Counted from the stretch's first letter, positions 8,010 through 16,433 are shown. The stretch is DNA of 45,666 nt from a virus (IMGVR_UViG_3300032092_000060:1-45666), one strand, 5' to 3'. Made by a program: numbers and translations. Notes: generated by a model not told the origin, from the letters alone.

Positions 8010-9597
8010 TAGGGTTTCCTTCTTGTGCTTGGTTAGCGACATCTTGTTTCATCATACCACCAGCTTGGTTGATGACCTGAGGCCCAAGCCTGTTCATCAT
8101 CTCAAGCTGCATCTGCTGTTGACGTTCAGCGGCAATCTCTTCCTCCGACCTGATGAGGTTGGAGATGTCGAGATCCAGAGCAACAGCACGGCGGCTCATG
8201 TACTCACCAATGTTGAGGTACTGAAGCGCCTGAGGGCCGAGCATCTGAGCAAGACCACCAAGGAACACATCGAGCTTCTGTAGATCGTGTCCACGACCAA
8301 GAGCCTCGATACCAGTCACGATGACAGGGTTGATGCCGTTAGGGAGAGCCGGGAGCTTGAACTCAGCGGCCTTTGGTTTCTGTAGTTCTGACAGTACAGC
8401 CTTGGCAAAGGGAAGCTGGAGGTGCTGCGCGAACATGGCATAGGTGCCACCAAGCGCATCGTCCAGTTCACCAGCCATGTACCTGATCTCCTCTGCGGTG
8501 ACACGATCACCATTCCGCTGGATGGCAGAGTTGAGGAGGAAGGCGAAGGCCAGGCGCTGCTCGAGGGACTTGATCATCTCCATCGAAGCGCGGAGGTCAG
8601 CCCACTTATCGAACTGGAGCATACCCACATCGTCAAGGGAACCAGCGACAACATCACCAGTCTCAGCCTTGGCAAGAGTACGGGCATTCGTGACACCACC
8701 GGGACGCACAAGAACCACGGCCTTACCAGTGACCTTAGAGGCCAGCGTGACAGACTTGGTCAGCGTCTCCAGTGACATCAGGTCACCGTAGTACTGCTCG
8801 ATGTAGGAACGTCCGTAGTCCTCGCCATCCACGAAGGACCAGCGGAGGAACAGGAAGGGCATCTTGTTCTCAGGGTAGGAACCCTCAGAGCCAGCAACCT
8901 TCTTGTTGTTGAACTCTTGTTGTACCTTGTACTGCTTTGCCTTAGCGTCCCACTTGATGTGGGTGTAGAGGAAGAGGTTGGACTTGGATGCACCCTTGGC
9001 ATCAGAGCGGTCACTGGTGAGGTTCTCTCCAGCGAGGGCAATGATTTCCGGGGGAGCGTTGTCTAGGTCTACACCTTCCTTGATCACAGCTTCCGTGACA
9101 AAGCCAGTGGCATCACGGCGCACAACATACTTGTCTAGGGAGAACATCCTGCCGCCGTACACAGCATCGACCAAGAGGCATACGTTGCCGCCTACGATCA
9201 GATGCTTGAAGACGGGGTCCATGATGGGACGGATTGTCTTAGCTTCCATCCACCGCTTCATGCGGTTCTCGACCTTCATTAGACCTTCAGCGACTACTGT
9301 CCTGAGAGCATCTCCTGACGCACCCTGCGCCTGTGCCAGTTCATCTAGCTCCGCATCCCCTAGCTGCATACGAGCAAAGGGAGCATTGACAGGGAAAAGC
9401 GAGAGGAGAAGCTTAGATGCAAGATTGTTCACGCCACGCGCACCAAGAGACTGGTATGGTGTGTCGTATGTTGAACTCTCGTTTGCACCCTCAAGGGGGA
9501 AGAGGTGAGGGATCGTGAGCTTTGCACAGCTTCGCGCCCTCTCCAGATATGTATTCCTCTTCCCTGACAGAGCCTCATACCGACTTGAGGCAGTCAT
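8002..9597 (-). CDS. Portal (head-tail connector) protein, gp8-like
   Basis: 531 residues, the length of T7 gp8 (536). It starts like the family with 'RYEALSGKRNTYLERARSCAKLTIPHLFP' (residues about 6-34). It has 'GARGVNNLASKLLLSLFP' near 52-70, 'FLRWSFVDGEDYGRSYIEQYYGDL' in the middle and 'RDRVTAEEIRYMAGEL'-type helical residues (GDRVTAEEIRYMAGELDDALGG) near 360. It forms the dodecameric DNA gate and packaging motor base. The C-terminus is Gln/Met-rich. It follows the small Pro-rich gene and is the first large gene after the candidate phage promoter at 10008-10023. Confidence 0.95.
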   Translation of the reverse strand: MTASSRYEALSGKRNTYLERARSCAKLTIPHLFPLEGANESSTYDTPYQSLGARGVNNLASKLLLSLFPVNAPFARMQLGDAELDELAQAQGASGDALRTVVAEGLMKVENRMKRWMEAKTIRPIMDPVFKHLIVGGNVCLLVDAVYGGRMFSLDKYVVRRDATGFVTEAVIKEGVDLDNAPPEIIALAGENLTSDRSDAKGASKSNLFLYTHIKWDAKAKQYKVQQEFNNKKVAGSEGSYPENKMPFLFLRWSFVDGEDYGRSYIEQYYGDLMSLETLTKSVTLASKVTGKAVVLVRPGGVTNARTLAKAETGDVVAGSLDDVGMLQFDKWADLRASMEMIKSLEQRLAFAFLLNSAIQRNGDRVTAEEIRYMAGELDDALGGTYAMFAQHLQLPFAKAVLSELQKPKAAEFKLPALPNGINPVIVTGIEALGRGHDLQKLDVFLGGLAQMLGPQALQYLNIGEYMSRRAVALDLDISNLIRSEEEIAAERQQQMQLEMMNRLGPQVINQAGGMMKQDVANQAQEGNPSG

Positions 9598-9613
9598 CAG
9601 TTATTCCTTATTG

Positions 9614-9796
9614 TTATCGCGGGATATTCAGACCACCGACAGGGATGGTCAGCGAACTACGCCCACGCCGCTTGGCAGAAAGCTGATCACCCTCACCATA
9701 GCCCTCGTCAATCACCGGGGTCTGGGGCTTCTCATCAGCGGGGGGTGGCGGGGGTGGCGGGGGGGCCTTGGGTGTCTTAGGGGTTTTCATGCACAT
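9614..9796 (-). CDS. Small proline-rich protein upstream of the portal
   Basis: 60 residues starting MCMKTPKTPKA, followed by a run of eight prolines and, after a charged middle, a basic 'AKRRGRSSLTIPVGGLNIPR' end. Small proteins with a poly-Pro stretch and a C-terminal GLNIP are a recurring feature just ahead of the portal in T7-like phages. Function is unknown, but a virion-associated role is likely. The ATG at 9796 follows GAGGA and lies inside the end of the preceding gene. Confidence 0.75.
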   Translation of the reverse strand: MCMKTPKTPKAPPPPPPPPADEKPQTPVIDEGYGEGDQLSAKRRGRSSLTIPVGGLNIPR

Positions 9797-9992
9797 TGAG
9801 GGGGTCCTCGTTCTGTTGTTCTTCGTAAAGCGCCCTCAGGTGCGAGATGACCTCCATCGCTCCCCTAGCACGGTGTACTTGTGCAGCAATGTGGAAGGGA
9901 TGGGTTTCATCTGTGGTGTGGGGAGGACGGGGGGAGTAGACCTGATCGAGGTAATCGAGGAGGTCCTTGGGAATAGGTGGAGCCTTAAACAT
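9777..9992 (-). CDS. Small hypothetical protein, first gene of the virion operon
   Basis: 71 residues beginning MFKAPPIPKDLLDYLDQVY. It is followed by a His-rich stretch and a helical end. AGGA lies upstream of the ATG. It is the first gene after the 71-bp gap carrying the candidate phage promoter. No function can be assigned. Confidence 0.7.
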   Translation of the reverse strand: MFKAPPIPKDLLDYLDQVYSPRPPHTTDETHPFHIAAQVHRARGAMEVISHLRALYEEQQNEDPLNVHENP

Positions 9993-10007
9993 AACTGTTG
10001 GTTCCTG

Positions 10008-10023
10008 TTATATGGGGGAGAAG
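10008..10023 (-). promoter_or_regulatory. Candidate phage RNA polymerase promoter ahead of the virion operon
   Basis: The sense strand reads CTTCTCCCCCATATAA, then CAGGAACC. The same 16-mer with one or two changes is at 21222-21237 and 30325-30340. A TTAGGG/CCCTAA inverted repeat at 10025-10042 lies just upstream. Its placement at the start of the structural genes fits a T7 class III promoter. No start site has been mapped, so the role is inferred. Confidence 0.6.
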
Positions 10024-10063
10024 ATTAGGGTTTTACCCCTAACCTTCTGACACCATTGGATAA

Positions 10064-10393
10064 TCACTTCTCTAGAGACCGCACCAGACGGTCCAGATAC
10101 CAGCGGGCCTTCTTCAGGTCCTCTAGCTTCTTCCCTTTGAGTGGCGCACGGGACACATACTTGAGTACATTGCCTACCAGTGGGGCTTCCTTGCCGGGAT
10201 AGAACTCGCACACCTGTTCAATGTATTCGATTGTCTCCACCTTCCCTGAGTTGTAGTGGGATGGATTGTTGACTGCATCCATAGCTTCCTTCGTAGGAAT
10301 GCCGAGAGGATTAGGGTCGTAGTAGTCCCCCATGTAATGATCTCCTACTGGCGTGTTCTTCACGTGGCCGAAGCCATATCTGTCGGTAACCAA
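10064..10393 (-). CDS. DUF3310-family protein (T7 gp1.7 nucleotide-kinase-like)
   Basis: 109 residues. The C-terminal half has the DUF3310 pattern: NNPSHYNSGKVETIEYIE (about 42-59), then GNVLKYVSRAPLKGKKLEDLKKA and WYLDRLV. In T7 this domain occurs in the nucleotide kinase gp1.7, so a role in dNTP supply is plausible but unproven. The start is a TTG at 10393 with an excellent AAGGAGGTG upstream, inside the end of the exonuclease gene. It is the last gene of the DNA-metabolism operon. Confidence 0.8.
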   Translation of the reverse strand: MVTDRYGFGHVKNTPVGDHYMGDYYDPNPLGIPTKEAMDAVNNPSHYNSGKVETIEYIEQVCEFYPGKEAPLVGNVLKYVSRAPLKGKKLEDLKKARWYLDRLVRSLEK

Positions 10394-11115
10394 AGCTTCA
10401 CCTCCTTCTTCCTGTAGTCATAGTCAGTCGCCCTGAGGATGCGGGCGCACCTAGCTTGAACAAGAGCGTCATCCTCAGTCAGCCCCTTCTTCTCATAGGC
10501 AGCAACAACAGCTTTCCATGAGGGGTCTTCCAGTACCTTCTCAGCACCCTTGGGGCCACATCCGGGGAGACCGGGGTAGCCGTCAGTGGTGTCACCAGTG
10601 AGTGTCTGGTAGAGGTGCCAGTAGTCAGCTTCCTCAGTTGAGTAGAAGACTGGCTCATCGTCCTTGTCAGGGTTCCATACGTAGCCGGGGATGGTCTTCA
10701 TGTCCTTGTCGATGGAGACGATGATCTTCTGCCCACGGATAGCGGAGGGGTGGGTGGCAAGGATGCCGAGAATGTCATCGCCCTCAAGACCAGGACGCTG
10801 GTAGCTTTCCCACACGCCCTCCATCCACTGCTTGAGTGGCTTGTAGGCTAGAGGCTTCCGCTTGGACTTACGGTTCCCCTTGTAGTCAGGGTAGACGGTC
10901 TTGCGGAAGTTGGTGCTGTCGGAGAAAGCAATGACGGCATCAGCAGAGAACCTCTCCTGCCACCCCATTACCTTAGTCTCGACCAGAGCCTTGGCCTCAT
11001 CGAGGTTGGAGTGAAGGGTCCACAGGTCTTCACCCCAGTCGATTTCTTGTTCAATTGCGGATGTAGCTTCGTAGCAGACGATGTCACCATCGATCAGCAG
11101 CGTCAGGTGTTCCAA
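10360..11115 (-). CDS. 5'-3' exonuclease (gp6-like, FEN family)
   Basis: 251 residues. Metal-binding acidic clusters of the FEN/5'-nuclease family are visible: LLIDGDIV at the start, GLEGDDILG near 110, VSIDKDMKTIPG near 133, and GDTTDGYPGLPGCGPKGAEK, the H3TH helix-hairpin-helix, near 173-192. T7 gp6 degrades host DNA and removes RNA primers. A TTG at 11115 is the likely start because AGGAGG lies seven bases upstream, inside the 55-residue gene before it. No in-frame ATG near there fits better. Confidence 0.9.
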   Translation of the reverse strand: MEHLTLLIDGDIVCYEATSAIEQEIDWGEDLWTLHSNLDEAKALVETKVMGWQERFSADAVIAFSDSTNFRKTVYPDYKGNRKSKRKPLAYKPLKQWMEGVWESYQRPGLEGDDILGILATHPSAIRGQKIIVSIDKDMKTIPGYVWNPDKDDEPVFYSTEEADYWHLYQTLTGDTTDGYPGLPGCGPKGAEKVLEDPSWKAVVAAYEKKGLTEDDALVQARCARILRATDYDYRKKEVKLWLPTDMASAT

Positions 11116-11270
11116 TGCTTATCCTCCTCTTCCTCATCAATGAACGCTTGCGGGATGCCGTACTTCTCACGCACGTATGGCGCATACTCATCGAGCCAGA
11201 GACGCTCGACAGCGGCAGGGGCATCGTCACGCCACACGCGCTTGAGCCAGTTGATTATCGTTCGCAACAT
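11103..11270 (-). CDS. 55-residue hypothetical protein between nuclease and exonuclease genes
   Basis: An ATG at 11270 follows AGGAGGTTCTA, one of the best ribosome-binding sites in the window. The product, MLRTIINWLKRVWRDD..., has a basic amphipathic N-terminus and a very acidic end (DEEEEDKHWNT). It overlaps the end of the GIY-YIG gene and the start of the exonuclease, which suggests translational coupling to the latter. Function is unknown. Confidence 0.75.
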   Translation of the reverse strand: MLRTIINWLKRVWRDDAPAAVERLWLDEYAPYVREKYGIPQAFIDEEEEDKHWNT

Positions 11271-11775
11271 TAGAACCTCCTATATGTGGGACGAGTTGGT
11301 TAAAGAGATGGCGGGCTTCGTTTGCGTTCATCTCGTACCACTCACCACTGACCTCTTTGTAGTGTCGGTGGAAAGCAGCCTCGATAGCGTGAACGTCATC
11401 AACGTGGACGGACCACTCCAGAACAAAATCACGGAATGGGCTGTAGGTCTGATAAGAGGCGAACCGCTTATTGACATCGACGGCCTTACCTACCTTCGCC
11501 ATTCCCGGCCATGCAGGGTTAGTGATGCAGTAGATGTAGCCAGCCTTGGACTTGTCATCCTCGACCAGAGCTTCACCGAAGAACCCATCGATGATGTAAC
11601 GTCCTGCTTTCCAGAGAGGATGTTTACGGGAGACATATTGCCCATTAACGAACATACGGTTAGAGTTATGCTTCTTGTTGAAGCAATCCATACAGCTATA
11701 ATGACGGTTATCTTGGAAGTGCTTGGTCCAGTTATTGCCAACCACAAGATCGACGCCACAATCAAAGCACTGCAT
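11227..11775 (-). CDS. GIY-YIG (T5orf172/MUG113-type) nuclease, probable free-standing homing endonuclease
   Basis: 182 residues. The N-terminus has two zinc-binding CxxC pairs (CFDC at 3-6 and CMDC at 28-31). The GIY-YIG-type domain runs from GYIYCITN (about 79) through MAKVGKAVDVNKRFASY, with the later Glu in AIEAAFHRHY. It sits directly after DNA polymerase, with its start codon touching that gene's stop. Insertion beside conserved replication genes is the usual habit of phage homing endonucleases. A host-nuclease or repair role is possible but less likely. Confidence 0.82.
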   Translation of the reverse strand: MQCFDCGVDLVVGNNWTKHFQDNRHYSCMDCFNKKHNSNRMFVNGQYVSRKHPLWKAGRYIIDGFFGEALVEDDKSKAGYIYCITNPAWPGMAKVGKAVDVNKRFASYQTYSPFRDFVLEWSVHVDDVHAIEAAFHRHYKEVSGEWYEMNANEARHLFNQLVPHIGGSNVANDNQLAQARVA

Positions 11776-13604
11776 TAATGAGTTTCCTTCCAGTTCATTC
11801 CAACCTCATAGTTACCAGCCAGCGGACACTTGAACCCAAGCTTCTCGCCAGCCTTCTTGATTGCATCAGCAGCGGTCTTACCGACCACCTCAGCGATGTC
11901 AGGTCTGCACTCAATCTGAACTTCGTCATGTACTGTAGCGACGAACTCATAGTCCCAGCCCGGAACGTATCCAGCAGCCTGAAGGTCTTCATCCATCGTC
12001 ACCTGTGCCACCTTCATCGCAACAGCCCCGGCGCTCTGTAGAAGAGTGTTCAGTGCTGAGTGTGTAGAGCGGCAGGACAAGCGACGACCATCGATCCCCT
12101 TAAGTCCACCTGTAGCCTTCACCTTCGCAGCCACCTTCTCAGTGAGGGTGCCGAGCGCAGGAAGATTACGGAGGAACTTGCGGCGTGACTTCTGACCAGC
12201 CTTGCGGATGTCTTCGTCACTACCCTTGGCTCCAAGGATCAGGCCAAGCTTGTGGTCACCAGCGCCGTAGATGAAGGCGTAGAACCAGGTCTTAGCCATG
12301 TCGCGGTGTGTCGTAGGATCGGAGCCTATAGCCCTACAGTTGACCGAGTGCATGTCCGTACCCTTGGACTTGTCACCCGACAGTACGACTTCAGTGTATT
12401 CACCGTTGTCATAAGCGGCCATGTAGTGAGCAAGGCAGCGAAGCTCCAAGGCGTCAGCGTCACAGCCCACAAGCTTCCATCCCTTACGTGGGACGAACAA
12501 CTCACGGAAGCGTTCCCCGTAAGGAGAACGGTTGGCAGGGACCTGGGCCATGTTGGGCTTGCGATGCGTCATGCGTCCGGTAACAGCACCGTTGGTGATC
12601 ACCTCACCATGGATGCGTCCGTTACGCTCACGCTTCATCAGCCCTTCACCGCCTTCAGCCAACTGACCGAGACGCTTCTGGATCAGGAAGTACTCAGCCA
12701 GTAGCTTGGCCTCAGGGTAGTCGAGGGACGCAAGAACGTCATCGTCTACCTTAGCCTCACCACTGTCAGTGAACTCCTTTGGTTCCCAGCCATGCTTCTC
12801 CTTGAGGACCTTGGCGATGTGGTGTCTAGAGGATGGATTGAACTCCACCGTCTGGGCCTTGTAGGTAAGCTGGCCCTTCACATAACCGCGTGTCTTGTTG
12901 TTCGTCTTGGGGACGAAGGGGGTCTTCACTTCCCACGGCGGGAACATAGTCATCAACTGCTTCTCAAGCTCGATGCGTTTGACGAGAAGCTCCTGATGCA
13001 ACTGCCCTGCCTTCTGCATGTCGAAACCAAAGCCGTTCTGTTCCTGACGGAAGATGACCTCAGCGACACGATGCTCAAGCTCGATGCAGTAGTCAGAGTA
13101 TCCGTGTTGCTCCTTCCGCTCCATCAGCTTGTGGTACAGCTTGGCGGTAACCTCGATGTCCTGTTCGCAGTAGTCCTGCATCTCCTGCGACCACTCAGCC
13201 CATCCACCCTTGTAGTCACCCTTGTACTCACCGATGCGGTAGCCGAAGGCTTCCAGTGAGTAGCGACCAATGAGCTTCTTGGGGAGCTGTCCCTTCTCAG
13301 CGAGACCGTAGTCCATCTTCGCAATCTCAGGGAAGATGAGACGGGCAAGGATCAGGGTATCCATCAGCTTGGCCTTGGGCTTGAACCAAGGGTACACCTT
13401 CTGGATAGCGGGGATGTCGAACTTGAGGATGTTGTGGCCGATGAGGACATCAGCCTTCATCAACAGCTTTACACCAGGATCGATGCTGTGGGGGTTACAT
13501 GAGAGTACCTCTCCAGTGTCGAGGTCCTTAATCACCAGACAGTGGATGCGGTCCAGTTCATCGAGGAGACCATTGGTCTCAATGTCGAATACGAGTGTTG
13601 TCAT
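11775..13604 (-). CDS. Family A DNA polymerase (gp5-like)
   Basis: 609 residues. The 3'-5' exonuclease begins at Asp7/Glu9 (VFDIETNG), with IGHNILKFD near 54. Polymerase motif A is VGCDADALELRCLAHY, motif B RDMAKTWFYAFIYGAG and motif C VHDEVQIE. The O-helix has Tyr where T7 has Tyr526, as in T7-type enzymes. The protein is shorter than T7 gp5 (704 aa), and I see no obvious insertion matching the thioredoxin-binding loop. It may therefore work without thioredoxin. The ATG follows AAGGGAG. A terminator-like hairpin lies only 18 bp upstream, so expression may depend on read-through. Confidence 0.96.
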   Translation of the reverse strand: MTTLVFDIETNGLLDELDRIHCLVIKDLDTGEVLSCNPHSIDPGVKLLMKADVLIGHNILKFDIPAIQKVYPWFKPKAKLMDTLILARLIFPEIAKMDYGLAEKGQLPKKLIGRYSLEAFGYRIGEYKGDYKGGWAEWSQEMQDYCEQDIEVTAKLYHKLMERKEQHGYSDYCIELEHRVAEVIFRQEQNGFGFDMQKAGQLHQELLVKRIELEKQLMTMFPPWEVKTPFVPKTNNKTRGYVKGQLTYKAQTVEFNPSSRHHIAKVLKEKHGWEPKEFTDSGEAKVDDDVLASLDYPEAKLLAEYFLIQKRLGQLAEGGEGLMKRERNGRIHGEVITNGAVTGRMTHRKPNMAQVPANRSPYGERFRELFVPRKGWKLVGCDADALELRCLAHYMAAYDNGEYTEVVLSGDKSKGTDMHSVNCRAIGSDPTTHRDMAKTWFYAFIYGAGDHKLGLILGAKGSDEDIRKAGQKSRRKFLRNLPALGTLTEKVAAKVKATGGLKGIDGRRLSCRSTHSALNTLLQSAGAVAMKVAQVTMDEDLQAAGYVPGWDYEFVATVHDEVQIECRPDIAEVVGKTAADAIKKAGEKLGFKCPLAGNYEVGMNWKETH

Positions 13605-13621
13605 TACGATCTCCCTTAGAG

Positions 13622-13646
13622 AAAGAAAAAGGGACCCGAAGGCCCC
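13622..13646 (-). terminator. Intrinsic terminator or attenuator just ahead of DNA polymerase, UUCG loop
   Basis: On the minus strand GGGGCC pairs with GGTCCC around TTCG, followed by TTTTTCTTTC. It is only 18 bp upstream of the polymerase ATG, too close for a promoter to fit between. It could lower polymerase expression relative to the RNR genes, act as an attenuator, or be an mRNA processing site. Confidence 0.8.
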
Positions 13647-13732
13647 AGTTGTTGATTTAATGTGGCGACCCGCGATCAGATAGTAGCCTTCGCGTACCTC
13701 CTGATCTTCCCCTGTTGCCTGTTACGGCTGGC

Positions 13733-13858
13733 CTATCCCTCACTGCCACTATTGTCACCGATACAATACCCATCCCACTTACTATCGCAGGACAGGTCCA
13801 TACATGGGTGAAGCAACAGCAAGCAGCTAGTCACCACAGCGACTAGTGTTACTAGGAT
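13733..13858 (-). CDS. Possible 41-residue membrane peptide with a non-standard ATC start
   Basis: An AAGGAG sits six bases upstream of ATC at 13858 and opens a 41-codon frame: a hydrophobic stretch (LVTLVAVVTSCLLLL), then a Cys/Asp-containing tail. The layout suggests a signal-anchor or lipoprotein-like peptide. There is no ATG, GTG or TTG next to the Shine-Dalgarno; the first GTG is seven codons in. Either ATC is used, or a base change has hit the start codon, or the frame is chance. Confidence 0.3.
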   Translation of the reverse strand: MLVTLVAVVTSCLLLLHPCMDLSCDSKWDGYCIGDNSGSEG

Positions 13859-13914
13859 GTGCGTCTCCTTCTAGTTGTTCATCAGTGCGGGCCAACTAAC
13901 AGGGAACGGTGATC

Positions 13915-14085
13915 TTACTCATCGTCCTCCTTATCGTGTTCAGCGATTGCCTGTTCAGCAGCGGTGCGGAGTACTGACATCAAACCAATCCGCATGAACT
14001 GGTACATGGTGTCATCGTCCATCTCGAAAAGGATACGACAGCCACCATCAGCAGTGTCGTGGATAGAGACTACTTCTATTCGCAT
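13915..14085 (-). CDS. 56-residue acidic hypothetical protein after RNR
   Basis: ATG at 14085 follows GGGAAG and overlaps the RNR stop. The product, MRIEVVSIHDTADGGCRILFEMDDD..., ends in a strongly acidic tail (HDKEDDE). The 'FEMDDDTMYQFMRIGLMSVLRTA' part is a predicted strand-helix. Short proteins of this type follow replication or RNR genes in related podophages. Function is unknown. Confidence 0.75.
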   Translation of the reverse strand: MRIEVVSIHDTADGGCRILFEMDDDTMYQFMRIGLMSVLRTAAEQAIAEHDKEDDE

Positions 14086-16423
14086 GTCTTCTTCCCTGTC
14101 TCCTTGTCAATGTAACAAGCTGCACCCTCACCTTCCTGAGGTGCAGCGTTGAGGATACCCATACGCTTACCAGCAGCACGGAACGTGGTTGCTCCTTTGC
14201 AGCCACCCTTCCATGCCCTCATGTAAACGTCCTTGAACTCGTCGAAGGTTACGTTGTCACCGACATTACAAGTCTTGCTGACTGCGCTGTCGATCCACTC
14301 AGACACAGCAATGAGTGTGTCCACGTGTTCGGTTACGCTGCACTGGTCGGCGGTTCGACCACGAACACCGAATACGCGCACCCCATAGTCATCAACTCGT
14401 TCAACGCGGGGTCCTTCGTATGTCTGGATTGTTCGGTCGAACCCGTAGCTGAACACTGGTTCGATACCGGACGAGACATTGTCGGCAGCGAGGGAAATAG
14501 TTCCAGTTGGAGCGATGGAGGTGAGGTGGGAGTTTCGGATACCGTGTTCTTCGATTGCATCTTTCACATCCTGATCAAGCTTCTCGATGAAGGAGCCAGC
14601 GAGGTACAGGCTCTTGTCGAACAGCGGGAATGGTCCCTTCTCCTTCGACAACATAGTGGAAGCCCTGTAGACCTCATTGGTGAAGTAGCGGGTCAACGTA
14701 GACAGGTACTTGATGAACTCCGGGGAGCCGTACTGGTAGCCGAGAGCTTCCAGAGCGTTGGCAACTCCGGTGAACCCAAGGCCCATCCTTCGCTTCGCCT
14801 TAGCTTCCTCATACTGTTCAGTAAGAGGATACAGCGCACGATCCACGATGTTGTCCATAGCGCGGACCACAACAGGGATGTCCTTGTCGAACTGTTCAAA
14901 GTCGAAGTAGTACACTGGTTCACTGAGCGAGGTGTGTTCAGCAACCTTGATGTATTTCACCAGATTGAAACTCCCAAGCAGACACGCACCGTTGGGAGGT
15001 AGTGGTTGTTCTGCACCAATCTAGATCACCGATTTGCAGTGTATGATCTAGATGTGGACTGTCGCATCTACGGGCAGTAGACGGCTTTAGTTTGTTAGTT
15101 GGTTTGTGTGGTTGAGATAGTCTTTTTCGAGGTAAGTCTTGAGCGCGTGACAGTTCTTACAGAGAACCTGACACTTCCGCATCTCCTCTTTGATCCTTGC
15201 TAGGCTCCAAGAAGGTTCAATCGCTCGACTGTTCGATTTGATCTGTCTGTTCCGTTTGTCCTGCGGGTTGACATGATCTAAGTCGTACTGGACTGGATGT
15301 AGGTGTTTAACCCCACACGACACACACCCCTTCATTGTCTTATATCGGGACATGAAAGCTCTGGTGTATCGTCTGTGCTTGCGTAAGCGATCCAACGTAC
15401 AAGTTTTACAAGTGTGTTGTGGACCGATACGATTACCGCCTCTGAAGGCGAACTGATCCTGTGTAAGATGCTTCTTACAACAGGGGCATTCTTTTGTTTC
15501 TATTGTACATACTCCAGATAGGAGCCGTACTGCCCGTAGCCTCTCCGCTCAGTCTCTCACGCTGGCATTACCCTTGCGCCCTGTCGTTCCTGCAAGAACT
15601 TCCAAGTCAATCAGGAGAGGTTTTAAATCCGCATGTGTGGTGAAGTGTTCTCTTACGGATTGGTGGCTGCGATGTCTTCGCAGTACCACAGGTTATTCAT
15701 CTCGTTGATGCGGTCGATGAACAGAACTCCCGGCTCAGCCCAGTCCCAAGTGGAGCGCATGATCTCGTTCCACAGGTTCAGAGCGTTGATGGTCCGGTAC
15801 TTCTTTCCGTTCCACACCAGGTCGAAGCCCTCGTTCTTCTCAACAGCTTCCATGAAGGCATCAGTGATACCGATGCTCACGTTGAAGTTGGTGAGATGAT
15901 TTGTATTCTGCTTAGCTCTGATGAACTCCTCAATGTCAGGATGGTCCACCCGCAGCACACCCATCTGTGCCCCTCGCCTGTGTCCAGCGGATGCCACTGT
16001 CCCACACACTGCGTCAAATATCCGCATGAACGACACCGGACCCGAAGCGGGGGAGCCAGTCTTTGCGATAATGTCTCCACGCGGGCGGATGGTTGAGAAG
16101 TCATAGCCAATACCACCTCCAAGTCTCATCGTCTCAGCAGCAAACTTAGCTACGTCCATGATACCAGACATACTGTCAGGGATCGTCGGAGACACGAAGC
16201 AGTTAAACGGAGTTACTTGTCGAGCGGCACCGACAGCAGCTTGGATACGACCAGCCGGAAGAAATCGCTGATCAAGTAGGATGTCACGAATAGCATGGAA
16301 GTGCTCGTCACTATCCTTCATACCGTCAGCGATACGAGTACACTTGTCACGGTGGACCTCGCCTTCCTGACGATACTTCATCGTGTCGATTTCGATAGAG
16401 ATTGGGAGGGTGGGACCCTGCAT
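14076..16423 (-). CDS. nrdJ: Class II (B12-dependent type) ribonucleotide reductase, split by a group I intron
   Basis: Spliced coding sequence is 15655-16423 plus 14076-15016, giving 569 residues. It reduces ribonucleotides for phage DNA synthesis. Exon 1 has FNCFVS with a redox Cys, RLGGGIGYDFS, and ends ATNP. Exon 2 resumes with AEQPLPPNGACLLGS, so splicing restores the NPCAE motif, with Cys257 as the thiyl-radical residue. Later landmarks are LTSIAPTGTISL, the partner Cys in SKTCNVGD, and a CYIDKETGKKTC tail. The length, the lack of an ATP-cone and the absence of a NrdB gene favour class II. ATG 16423 follows AAGGA. Without splicing exon 1 stops right after ATNP. Confidence 0.92.
15017..15654 (-). 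ncRNA. Group I self-splicing intron in the RNR gene
   Basis: The 638-bp intron ends in G and follows a U in exon 1. P1 is exon AATCCGT with guide GCGGATT (15626-15632), closing on the expected U-G pair. P3 pairs CCTCTCC (15614-15620) with GGAGAGG (15540-15546). P7 pairs GACTG (15550-15554) with CAGTC (15057-15061). P8 is a 16-bp arm (15524-15539 with 15068-15085, 2-nt bulge). The HNH gene is the P8 loop. The order P3-P7-P3'-P8-P8'-P7' is that of the group I core. P4-P6 were not resolved. Confidence 0.92.
15087..15395 (-). CDS. HNH homing endonuclease inside the RNR intron
   Basis: From the TTG at 15395 the product is 102 residues with an HNH zinc core: GCVSCG (about 23-28), YDLDHVNP near 37-44 and VLCKNCHALKT near 77-87. 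It would promote homing of the intron into intron-less RNR alleles. The same frame continues upstream to about 15503 and encodes a second CPCC...CKTC zinc ribbon of the kind often found ahead of phage HNH domains, but with no standard start codon there. The real protein may be longer, or the 5' end may be frameshifted at an A-run (15492-15495). Confidence 0.82.
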   Translation of the reverse strand: MDRLRKHRRYTRAFMSRYKTMKGCVSCGVKHLHPVQYDLDHVNPQDKRNRQIKSNSRAIEPSWSLARIKEEMRKCQVLCKNCHALKTYLEKDYLNHTNQLTN

Positions 16424-16433
16424 TCTTATATCC

